From positions 1 through 12,849 of the forward strand of contig DCHJ01000104.1 in assembly GCA_002314805.1 (NCBI GenBank): a DNA stretch of 12,849 nt, written 5' to 3'. Both the position numbers and the translations under genes were made by a program. The stretch comes from Lachnospiraceae bacterium UBA1755. Lineage in GTDB: Bacteria; Bacillota; Clostridia; Lachnospirales; Lachnospiraceae. Of this stretch, positions 1-6,001 are shown one piece after another. How positions within the stretch are numbered: position 1 is the stretch's first letter; every line of letters starts with the position of its first letter. The notes beneath the pieces were generated by a model. That model did not search any database. It saw only the letters and a list, made by a program, of their open reading frames with translations, and had not been told where the DNA came from.

Positions 1-222
1 ATGAGAGCCACAAGCACCAACCGGTATCAGAAGACCTTCTACGGGTACAATGCAGAAAGTTATGACCCGAAGACCGGCAGTGTATACTTAAGGGCAAGGT
101 ACTATAACACCCGTACTGGGAGCTTTAGCACGAAGGATACGTACATTGGTGACCTGATGGATCCGCTGAGCCTTAACAGGTACAGTTTCTTGATAATGAC
201 AAAGTATAGTGGGAGAAGATGA
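1..222 (+). pseudogene. Eroded C-terminal fragment of an RHS repeat-associated core domain
   Basis: The 73 residues match the end of the RHS/YD-repeat core: a GYNAESYDPKTG stretch, then YLRARYYNTRTGSF, then DTYIGDLMDPLSLNRYSF. In RHS proteins this part closes the beta-cocoon shell and normally continues as NRYxYxxNNPxxxxDPxG before a variable toxin domain. Here the pattern breaks after NRYSF. A shifted frame near 190-199 would read D-N-D, and the original frame resumes something like KYSGRR before a TGA at 220-222. This looks like small deletions plus a frameshift, so I call it decayed. The ATG at base 1 is only the window edge, and the gene probably begins upstream. Full RHS proteins are many times longer. 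The alternative is an intact truncated RHS tail; family assignment is firm, the pseudogene status less so. Confidence 0.65.
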
Positions 223-223
223 A

Positions 224-343
224 ATGAAGCTTGAATTGAATTTGTCAGGGGTGAATGTACAATTACAAATAAACGACTGGTCTTTGGAAGATATAGATAT
301 TGCATGGGGAATTTGCAGATTCTGCAGCAATTTGACAATATAA
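224..343 (+). CDS. Small 39-residue hypothetical ORF after the RHS remnant
   Basis: This ATG lies one base after the RHS fragment stop and is preceded by GGGAGAAG, a passable ribosome binding site. It encodes 39 residues beginning MKLELNLSGVNVQLQ and ending CRFCSNLTI. The sequence is mildly acidic with no membrane segment or motif I recognise. In RHS loci the gene immediately downstream of the toxin end is usually an immunity gene, so this could be the start of a truncated immunity gene. That is inference from position only. It could equally be a chance frame in decayed DNA. Confidence 0.25.
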   Translation: MKLELNLSGVNVQLQINDWSLEDIDIAWGICRFCSNLTI

Positions 344-455
344 TAATCCCTGCGAACAACATCTGCCTGGATCCCCAGATAATCTGGTACGATAGCGACC
401 AATGTATCAAATTCTTTTTGTGCTTATGCAGGTTTGCTCTTATAACAGATACTGC
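344..455 (+). other. Non-coding gap between RHS remnant and rpmE promoter
   Basis: No convincing gene is seen on either strand. Frames that cross it lack a ribosome binding site and any recognisable protein family. The only structure found is a 13-base perfect palindrome at 375-387 (CCAGAT, one base, ATCTGG), about 70 bases upstream of the rpmE -35 box. I see no poly-T terminator for the RHS fragment. Confidence 0.5.
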
Positions 456-484
456 TTGCAAAGTGAAAATCAATGTGATACAAT
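456..484 (+). promoter_or_regulatory. Sigma-A promoter for rpmE
   Basis: A TTGCAA -35 box (456-461) and a TACAAT -10 box (479-484) are separated by exactly 17 bases. Transcription should start near 491, giving a leader of about 40 bases before the rpmE ATG at 533. The ribosome binding site is the GAGGGAAG stretch just upstream of that ATG. I see no strong hairpin in the leader. Confidence 0.7.
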
Positions 485-532
485 GTTTGAGCTGTTCGGA
501 AATCAGCAGAAAATGAAAAGAGGGAAGCAGAA

Positions 533-742
533 ATGAGAGAAGGAATCCATCCACAGTATAATCAGGCAGTAGTTACATGCAACTGCGGCAACACATTCAC
601 TACAGGTTCAACAAAGAAGGAGATCCACGTAGAAATCTGTTCAGCATGCCATCCGTTCTACACAGGACAGCAGAAGGCTACACAGGCACGCGGACGTATC
701 GATAAGTTCAACAGGAAGTATGGAATGAAGTCTGAGCAGTAG
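533..742 (+). CDS. rpmE: 50S ribosomal protein L31, zinc-binding form
   Basis: This encodes bacterial ribosomal protein bL31, which sits at the central protuberance of the large subunit and bridges to the 30S head. The 69 residues are the usual length. The N-terminus MREGIHPQYNQAVVTCNCGN and the CSACHPFYTGQQK block are diagnostic. Cysteines at 16, 18, 36 and 39 form a CxC/CxxC zinc ribbon, so this is the zinc-containing (C+) type rather than the zinc-independent paralogue made under zinc starvation. It has its own promoter (456-484) and is followed after ten bases by an intrinsic terminator. In Clostridia rpmE commonly precedes DUF1385, prmC and prfA, as it does here. Confidence 0.97.
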   Translation: MREGIHPQYNQAVVTCNCGNTFTTGSTKKEIHVEICSACHPFYTGQQKATQARGRIDKFNRKYGMKSEQ

Positions 743-752
743 GATTACTTAC

Positions 753-788
753 AAAGGAGCTGAGGTGTGTTGCCTATGCTCCTTTTTT
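753..788 (+). terminator. Intrinsic terminator after rpmE
   Basis: An eight-base perfect stem (AAAGGAGC at 753-760 with GCTCCTTT at 778-785) encloses a loop that can form a further AGG/CCT pairing, and it runs into a T tract ending at 788. This is a textbook intrinsic terminator for rpmE. It lies only 18 bases upstream of the next gene's start codon, and no promoter is visible between them, so read-through probably supplies the downstream genes. Confidence 0.85.
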
Positions 789-805
789 AGTGCAAGGAGA
801 TCAAA
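779..805 (+). promoter_or_regulatory. DUF1385 ribosome binding site and possible SD-sequestering hairpin
   Basis: AAGGAG at 794-799 lies six bases before the TTG start at 806 and fixes that start. CTCCTT at 779-784, the 3' arm of the preceding terminator, is perfectly complementary to this ribosome binding site across a nine-base loop. The terminator stem and an SD-masking stem would therefore be mutually exclusive. The pairing is seen in the sequence; any regulatory effect is inferred. Confidence 0.5.
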
Positions 806-1963
806 TTGAGCGTAAAAAGAGTTTACAGCTGTATAGGCGGACAGGCGGTGCTGGAAGGCATCATGATGAAAAACGGCAATAAATATGCCATTGCTGTCAG
901 AAAGCCTGACAAAGAGATCATAGTCGATGTACAGCCATGTGCATCTATGGCGGAAAAGTACCCGGTACTTGGATGGCCGATCATCCGCGGAGTCTTCGCT
1001 TTTGTTGATTCACTGTCAGTGGGGATGAGCACCATACAGTATTCCGCTTCACTTGTGGAAGATGATGAGTATGACGAACCCTCCGGATTTGAAAAATGGC
1101 TCTATGAAAAGTTCGGGGACAAGACCGAAAAGGTGATAATGGGCTTTGCGACGGTGCTGGCACTCATTTTTGCAGTGCTGGTATTTATGCTGGTACCGAT
1201 GCTGATATCAAGTCTGTTAAAGAGATGGATAGACAGTCATTTTGTATTGGCACTGATCGAGGGCGTGCTGCGCATAGTATTTTTTGTGCTGTACATCAAA
1301 GCAATATCCCATATGGAGGATATAAGACGCACCTTCATGTATCACGGTGCGGAGCATAAGTGCATCAACTGTGTGGAGCTGGGCAAAGAGCTGACAGTCG
1401 AAAATGTAATGTCCAGTTCCAAGGAGCATAAGCGCTGCGGCACAAGCTTTATCGTGATCGTCATGATCATCAGCATACTTTTCTTCATGCTGATCAGGAC
1501 AGACACAGTATGGATGCGTGTGATCAGCCGTATCCTGCTCATACCGGTCATCGCCGGGGTATCCTATGAGTTCCTCAGGCTTGCTGGACGCAGTGAGTCA
1601 GGGCTGGTCAATATCTTAAGCCGTCCCGGTATGTGGATGCAGGGACTGACCACCATGGAGCCGCAGGCAGATATGGCAGAGGTGGCAATCAGGGCAACAG
1701 AGGCTGTCTTTGACTGGAGAGCCTTTTTAACCAGGGAATTCCCGGAGCTTTATCCGGACGGTATCCCGTATCCGGAGCCTGAACCCGAGGCAGAAGCAGA
1801 TCCACAGCCAAAACAGGAGCCGCAGTCCGAACCGGAGACGGAGACTGAGAAATCTGACCGGGAAGAGACAGAGACTGTGACCGGCGGTGCTGCCGCCTCG
1901 CAGACTGTACAGGGTGGTACGGCACAGGCTGATACGGAAGCTGCGGGTGCAAAGGCAGAGTGA
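806..1963 (+). CDS. DUF1385 (YqhQ-like) membrane protein
   Basis: This is a member of the DUF1385 family (B. subtilis YqhQ type), whose function is not established. The TTG start is chosen because AAGGAG lies six bases upstream and because the family motif GGQAVLEG (residues 11-18) precedes the first internal ATG. Predicted membrane segments lie near residues 110-138, 146-168, 214-231 and 238-257. Conserved HGAEHK (180-185) and HKRCGTSF (208-215) blocks offer His and Cys residues that could bind a metal, which is inference. The block QGLTTMEPQADMAEVAI (279-295) is typical of the family's C-terminal end. From about residue 321 a Pro/Glu-rich, then acidic and Ala/Thr-rich low-complexity tail extends to residue 385, beyond the usual core. 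prmC starts 33 bases downstream, which suggests co-transcription. Confidence 0.9.
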   Translation: MSVKRVYSCIGGQAVLEGIMMKNGNKYAIAVRKPDKEIIVDVQPCASMAEKYPVLGWPIIRGVFAFVDSLSVGMSTIQYSASLVEDDEYDEPSGFEKWLYEKFGDKTEKVIMGFATVLALIFAVLVFMLVPMLISSLLKRWIDSHFVLALIEGVLRIVFFVLYIKAISHMEDIRRTFMYHGAEHKCINCVELGKELTVENVMSSSKEHKRCGTSFIVIVMIISILFFMLIRTDTVWMRVISRILLIPVIAGVSYEFLRLAGRSESGLVNILSRPGMWMQGLTTMEPQADMAEVAIRATEAVFDWRAFLTREFPELYPDGIPYPEPEPEAEADPQPKQEPQSEPETETEKSDREETETVTGGAAASQTVQGGTAQADTEAAGAKAE

Positions 1964-1996
1964 GCAGCAGACGGAAGGAATGTATCCGGCAGGAAA

Positions 1997-2836
1997 ATGA
2001 CATATTTTGATCTGTATGATGAAGGCAGGATAGCACTGTTTAAGAAGCGGGAGGGTGAGAATGATGCCCGCCTGCTGCTTTTGTGGGCGCTGGATATCGA
2101 CATGACGGAGCTGCTTTCCAATTACACATCCAAAGAGGTCAGTGAAGAAGCCGCAGAGAAATACCGCAGTGCAGTAAGACTTCGCGCAGAGGGTATACCG
2201 CTCCAGCATATCACTCACGAGTCGCATTTTTTCGGTCTTGATCTGTATGTGGATGAGAATGTACTGGTGCCGCGGTTTGATACAGAGGTGCTGGTGGAGA
2301 CCGTGCTCAGAGAAAACCCCGGCATGCGCACCCGCATTCACGATATGTGCACAGGGAGCGGCTGCATAGCCATCGCCCTTGCGAAGGAAGGCGGCTATGA
2401 GCGTGTGACTGCCTCGGATATTTCGAGACCTGCGCTGGAGATAGCAGATGCAAATGCTATGCGCAACGGAGTGGATATCACCTTTTATGAAAGTGATATG
2501 TTTGACCAGCTTGGTGCGCTCACGGAGCTGGATGTGATCGTATGCAATCCGCCGTATATAAGGAGCGATGTATGTGAGACGCTGATGCCGGAGGTGAGGG
2601 ATCATGATCCGCGTATCGCTCTCGACGGGGATAAGGACGGACTTAGGTTTTACCGTATCATCGCAGGGGAAGCGCCAAAGTATCTTAAGAAGGGCGGGAG
2701 GCTTTACCTGGAGATAGGATACGATCAGGCGGAAGATGTGAAAAAGCTTCTTGCCGATAACGGTTTCAAGGATATAAGAGCAGTGCAGGACCTGTCCCAT
2801 CTGGACAGAGTCGTATGCGCCAAATTACAGGAGTAA
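1997..2836 (+). CDS. prmC: Peptide chain release factor N5-glutamine methyltransferase PrmC
   Basis: PrmC transfers a methyl group from S-adenosylmethionine to the glutamine of the GGQ motif in release factors 1 and 2, which speeds peptide release. The protein is 279 residues, normal for the family. The N-terminal helical domain includes QHITHESHFFG (70-80) and the VPRFDTE block (91-97), equivalent to the usual IPRPETE. The SAM-binding loop is DMCTGSGCIAIALAK (116-130), and the catalytic NPPYI sits at 184-188. Its substrate gene prfA follows after a single base, which strongly supports the assignment. The ribosome binding site is unusual: AGGA is only two bases from the ATG and AAGGA is 17 bases away, but no other in-frame start exists upstream and the N-terminus aligns with the family. 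Confidence 0.95.
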   Translation: MTYFDLYDEGRIALFKKREGENDARLLLLWALDIDMTELLSNYTSKEVSEEAAEKYRSAVRLRAEGIPLQHITHESHFFGLDLYVDENVLVPRFDTEVLVETVLRENPGMRTRIHDMCTGSGCIAIALAKEGGYERVTASDISRPALEIADANAMRNGVDITFYESDMFDQLGALTELDVIVCNPPYIRSDVCETLMPEVRDHDPRIALDGDKDGLRFYRIIAGEAPKYLKKGGRLYLEIGYDQAEDVKKLLADNGFKDIRAVQDLSHLDRVVCAKLQE

Positions 2837-2837
2837 T

Positions 2838-3899
2838 ATGTTCGACAGTTTAGAGGATATTTTAAAGCATTACGAAGAGCTTATGGCGATGCTGGCAAGT
2901 CCGGATGTGGCAAATGATCCGGACAGGCTTCGCAGGCTCATGAAGGAGCAGAGCGACCTGCTTCCCATTGTTGATGCCTACAGGGAATATAAGAAGGCCG
3001 GTGAGGATGAGGCAAGCGCGCTGGAGCTGCTGGAGACGGAATCGGATGAGGAGCTGCGCGAGATGGCCAAGGAGGAGCTTGCCGGAGTCAGAAAGCGCAG
3101 GGAGGAGCTTGAGGGCGAGCTGAAGATACTGCTGCTCCCGAAGGACCCCAACGATGACAAGAATATCGTGCTGGAGATACGCGCGGGGGCAGGCGGAGAG
3201 GAAGCGGCACTCTTTGCGGCAGAGCTTTTCAGGATGTATCAGCATTACTGTGACAGTCAGGGCTGGAAGGTGGATATCATTAATCTCAATGACACCGGTA
3301 TCGGCGGTATCAAGGAGGTCGAGGCCATGGTCACAGGCAAGGGAGCATACAGCAGGCTTAAGTATGAATCAGGGGTACACAGGGTACAGAGAGTGCCTGA
3401 GACCGAGTCGGGAGGCAGGATACATACATCCACGGCATCCGTGGCAGTCATGCCGGAGGCGGAAGAGGTTGATGTGGAGATCGATCTTAATGACTGCAGG
3501 ATAGATGTGTGTCGCGCGTCGGGCAACGGCGGACAGTGCGTCAATACGACAGATTCAGCTGTAAGGCTTACGCATATCCCGACGGGTATCGTGATATATT
3601 CGCAGACAGAGAAGAGTCAGCTGCAGAACAAGAACAAGGCATTTGCGCTGCTTCGGAGCAAGCTGTATGACCTGGAGCTGTCCAGGAAGCAGCAGGCGGA
3701 GTCTGCGGAGCGAAAGAGTCAGATCGGTACCGGAGACAGATCCGAGAAGGTCAGGACCTATAACTTCCCGCAGAACCGTGTGACTGATCACAGAATAGGC
3801 TTTACATCTTACAGGATAAAAGAGATAATGAACGGTGATATCACCGAGATTTTAGACAGTCTTATTGCCGCTGATCAGGCGGCTAAGCTGGCAGGATAG
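2838..3899 (+). CDS. prfA: Peptide chain release factor 1
   Basis: RF1 recognises UAA and UAG stop codons in the ribosomal A site and triggers hydrolysis of peptidyl-tRNA. The 353 residues match the usual length. Order of domains: N-terminal helical domain (about 1-100), the tripeptide anticodon PET at 187-189 (the PxT motif that separates RF1 from the SPF of RF2), and the catalytic GGQ at 231-233. The sequence around GGQ is GNGGQCVNTTDSAVRLTH, with Cys where E. coli RF1 has His directly after GGQ. Gln233 would be the target of the adjacent prmC product. An AGGAG ribosome binding site lies inside the end of prmC, so translation is probably coupled. Stop is TAG, and glnS begins 13 bases later. 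Confidence 0.97.
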   Translation: MFDSLEDILKHYEELMAMLASPDVANDPDRLRRLMKEQSDLLPIVDAYREYKKAGEDEASALELLETESDEELREMAKEELAGVRKRREELEGELKILLLPKDPNDDKNIVLEIRAGAGGEEAALFAAELFRMYQHYCDSQGWKVDIINLNDTGIGGIKEVEAMVTGKGAYSRLKYESGVHRVQRVPETESGGRIHTSTASVAVMPEAEEVDVEIDLNDCRIDVCRASGNGGQCVNTTDSAVRLTHIPTGIVIYSQTEKSQLQNKNKAFALLRSKLYDLELSRKQQAESAERKSQIGTGDRSEKVRTYNFPQNRVTDHRIGFTSYRIKEIMNGDITEILDSLIAADQAAKLAG

Positions 3900-3912
3900 C
3901 AGAGGGGTAATT

Positions 3913-5604
3913 ATGAGCGAAGAGTTAAGAACGGCAGCAGAGACAGCAGCAGAGGAAAAGGTATCCAGAAATTTCATCGAGCTGGAGATCGATAAGGATC
4001 TGGCAGAGGGCGTATACGATCATGTACAGACAAGATTCCCTCCGGAGCCCAACGGATATCTTCATATCGGACATGCAAAATCAATACTTACCAACTACGG
4101 TCTTGCACAGCAGTACGGCGGTAAGTTCAACATGCGTTTTGACGATACCAATCCTACAAAGGAGAAAGATGAATTCGTGCAGTCCATCATAGCCGACGTA
4201 AAGTGGCTTGGAGCGGACTTTGAGGACAGGCTCTTCTTTGCTTCCGATTATTTCGGACAGATGTATGAGTGCGCAGTAAAGCTCATTAAAAAGGGCAAGG
4301 CATTTGTATGCGACTTAAGTGCCGACGAGATCCGCGAGACCAGAGGCGATTTCAATACGCCGGGTAAGAATTCACCGTACCGTGACCGCAGCATAGAGGA
4401 AAACCTTGCATTGTTTGAGGAGATGAAGAGCGGTGTCATCGCAGACGGCGCAAGAGTGCTCCGCGCCAAGATCGATATGGCATCACCCAATATAAATATG
4501 CGTGACCCGGTCATCTACCGTGTGGCACATCAGTCACATCACCGTCAGGGCGACAAATGGTGCATCTATCCGATGTATGATTTTGCTCATCCTATCGAGG
4601 ATGCCATCGAAGGCATCACACATTCGATCTGTACCCTTGAGTTTGAGGATCACAGACCGCTTTATGACTGGGTGGTAACGGAATGTGAGTTTGATCCCAA
4701 GCCCCGCCAGATCGAGTTTGCCAAGCTCTACCTGACCAACGTGGTGACAGGCAAGCGCTATATCAAGAAGCTGGTAGAGGACGGCATCGTGGACGGCTGG
4801 GACGATCCGAGGCTTGTATCCATCGCAGCACTCCGCCGCCGGGGCTATACACCGGCTTCCATAAAGAAATTTGTGGAGCTTGTAGGTCTTTCCAAGGCCA
4901 ATTCCTCTGTCGACAGTGCTATGCTTGAATACTGCATCCGTGAGGATCTTAAGATGAAGGCGCCGAGGATGATGGCAGTGCTCGATCCGGTAAAGCTTGT
5001 CATAGACAATTATCCTGAAGGACAGACCGAGGAGCTGCCTATGCCGCTCAATCTTGAGAATCCTGAACTGGGGGAGCGCATGCTGACCTTCGGGAAGGAG
5101 CTGTGGATAGAAAGAGAAGACTTCATGGAGGAGCCGCCCAAGAAGTATTTCAGACTCTTCCCGGGCAATGAGGTACGTCTCATGGGCGCATATTTCGTGA
5201 CCTGTACAGGCTGCGAAAAGGATGCAGACGGCAGAGTGACAGTGGTGCATGCTGCCTATGATCCGATGACAAAGAACGGCATGGAGGTCGGGCGTAAGGT
5301 CAAGGGGACCATCCACTGGGTCAATGCCGCAGACTGTAAGCAGGTCACGGCAAGGCTTTATGAGAATATCGTGGATGAGGAAAAGGGCAAGCTCAATGAA
5401 GACGGAAGCCTCAATCTCAATCCCAATTCACTTACAGTGATCGACAGATGCTTTGTGGAACCGGCACTTGCGCAGGCTGAGGCATATGACAGCTTCCAGT
5501 TCGTAAGAAACGGATTTTTCTGCGCGGACTGTAAGGATTCCATACAGGGACAGCCGGTATTCAACCGTATAGTCAGCCTCAAGTCATCCTTTAAGCTTAG
5601 TTGA
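3913..5604 (+). CDS. glnS: Glutaminyl-tRNA synthetase
   Basis: This class I synthetase charges tRNA-Gln with glutamine in an ATP-dependent reaction. The start at 3913 is preferred over an in-frame ATG at 3865 inside prfA because AGAGGGG lies just upstream and the family N-terminus begins here, giving 563 residues. The HIGH-region signature PPEPNGYLHIGHAKS (43-57) is the GlnRS form; GluRS has a different flank. The KMSKS loop appears as VVTGKR (277-282), a divergent version of the E. coli MSKR. The C-terminal part from about residue 350 is the beta-barrel anticodon-binding region. Many Firmicutes make Gln-tRNA through GatCAB instead, so a direct GlnRS is worth noting, though it occurs in Clostridia. 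No clear terminator follows; only a T6 run at 5613-5618 is seen. Confidence 0.96.
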   Translation: MSEELRTAAETAAEEKVSRNFIELEIDKDLAEGVYDHVQTRFPPEPNGYLHIGHAKSILTNYGLAQQYGGKFNMRFDDTNPTKEKDEFVQSIIADVKWLGADFEDRLFFASDYFGQMYECAVKLIKKGKAFVCDLSADEIRETRGDFNTPGKNSPYRDRSIEENLALFEEMKSGVIADGARVLRAKIDMASPNINMRDPVIYRVAHQSHHRQGDKWCIYPMYDFAHPIEDAIEGITHSICTLEFEDHRPLYDWVVTECEFDPKPRQIEFAKLYLTNVVTGKRYIKKLVEDGIVDGWDDPRLVSIAALRRRGYTPASIKKFVELVGLSKANSSVDSAMLEYCIREDLKMKAPRMMAVLDPVKLVIDNYPEGQTEELPMPLNLENPELGERMLTFGKELWIEREDFMEEPPKKYFRLFPGNEVRLMGAYFVTCTGCEKDADGRVTVVHAAYDPMTKNGMEVGRKVKGTIHWVNAADCKQVTARLYENIVDEEKGKLNEDGSLNLNPNSLTVIDRCFVEPALAQAEAYDSFQFVRNGFFCADCKDSIQGQPVFNRIVSLKSSFKLS

Positions 5605-5632
5605 TAGTGCTGTTTTTTCATGCCTGACATGT

Positions 5633-5721
5633 AATGTACCAATAAGCGTGGAGATGAAATCATACCCGTCTGGTGCAGCAGCCTATTGGCAGCAATTTAC
5701 CCATAAGCGTGGAGATGAAAT
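5633..5721 (+). repeat. Two-copy 28-base direct repeat, CRISPR-like spacing
   Basis: Copies at 5633-5660 and 5694-5721 match at 26 of 28 positions (differences at 5636/5697 and 5641/5702), with the last 19 bases identical. The period is 61, giving a 33-base unique stretch between them (5661-5693). A third copy at the expected positions on either side is absent. The 3' part AGCGTGGAGATGAAAT resembles the common type I-C CRISPR repeat ending GCGTGGATTGAAAT, from memory and not searched, but the repeat has no internal palindrome and no cas gene is nearby. A degenerate or orphan mini-array is possible; so is a simple local duplication. Confidence 0.55.
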
Positions 5722-5880
5722 GTTTTCTGTATCCATCATTACGGACACATATCTGCATCATGATTCCGTCCGGCCATCTGATCAGACACAGGATTGCCGG
5801 GCTGTAACAGAGGCAGTATACTTGGTCGAAACTACCTAAAATTGATGATTATTTTGGTGGTTTTGCACAATGGCTATTGG
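5722..5880 (+). other. Non-coding gap between the repeats and the sugar-operon promoter
   Basis: I see no credible gene here. A 63-codon frame that starts inside the first repeat and runs to 5839 has no family resemblance and would have to translate the repeats. A possible half-site TGCACAA (5864-5870) has an imperfect inverted partner TTGTGCG (5929-5935) flanking the promoter, which is only a weak operator candidate. Confidence 0.4.
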
Positions 5881-5893
5881 AATCCTTTGGATT
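5881..5893 (+). promoter_or_regulatory. Candidate operator palindrome at the -35 edge
   Basis: AATCC and GGATT form a perfect inverted repeat around a TTT centre and overlap the first two bases of the -35 box. This is a typical place for a repressor to block RNA polymerase. No regulator gene lies in the window, so the cognate factor is unknown. Confidence 0.35.
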
Positions 5894-5920
5894 GACTCAA
5901 ATATCAAAAAAAGCTATACT
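5892..5920 (+). promoter_or_regulatory. Sigma-A promoter for the sugar/polyol operon
   Basis: TTGACT (5892-5897) and TATACT (5915-5920) are spaced by exactly 17 bases, close to consensus in both boxes. Transcription should begin near 5927. It is the only good promoter upstream of the oxidoreductase gene at 6002, and it gives a leader of about 75 bases that contains a terminator-like hairpin. Confidence 0.8.
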
Positions 5921-5936
5921 TAACGTAGTTGTGCGC

Positions 5937-5970
5937 ATAAAAAAGTGTGCCGGTGAGGCACCTTTTTTAT
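5937..5970 (+). terminator. Promoter-proximal terminator-like hairpin (possible attenuator)
   Basis: A run of six A, then GTGTGCC, a GGTGA loop, GGCACC and six T form a stem of about 12 pairs with one bulged T, extended by A-T pairs at each end. The A and T tracts make it look bidirectional. It lies about ten bases after the predicted start of the operon transcript, so it is either an attenuator, a 5' stabilising hairpin, or the terminator of transcription arriving from upstream. Confidence 0.75.
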
Positions 5971-6001
5971 AGGTAAAAATTGAAGAAAGAAGGTCAACGG
6001 T

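Noticed and set aside
304..516. A 70-codon plus-strand frame upstream of rpmE
   Set aside because: It has no ribosome binding site or recognisable family, and it runs through the rpmE promoter.
1727..2800. A 357-codon open frame on the minus strand across the end of DUF1385 and most of prmC
   Set aside because: It lies antisense to two well-supported genes, has no recognisable family and has the Cys/His/Leu/Arg-rich composition typical of a reverse-complement shadow.
3865..3912. Upstream ATG for glnS inside prfA
   Set aside because: It adds 16 residues that overlap prfA in another frame; the ATG at 3913 has a proper ribosome binding site.
4534..5316. A 260-codon minus-strand frame inside glnS
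   Set aside because: It is antisense to a certain gene, with shadow-like composition and no ribosome binding site.
5648..5839. A 63-codon plus-strand frame starting within the first 28-base repeat
   Set aside because: It has no family resemblance, and the repeat itself would be coding in different contexts. The GGAGATGAAATG string that looks like a ribosome binding site and start is part of the repeat.
5605..6001. A riboswitch or T-box leader before the sugar operon or after glnS
   Set aside because: Only simple hairpins were found. No T-box sequence or recognisable aptamer core was seen, and the leader from the predicted start is only about 75 bases.
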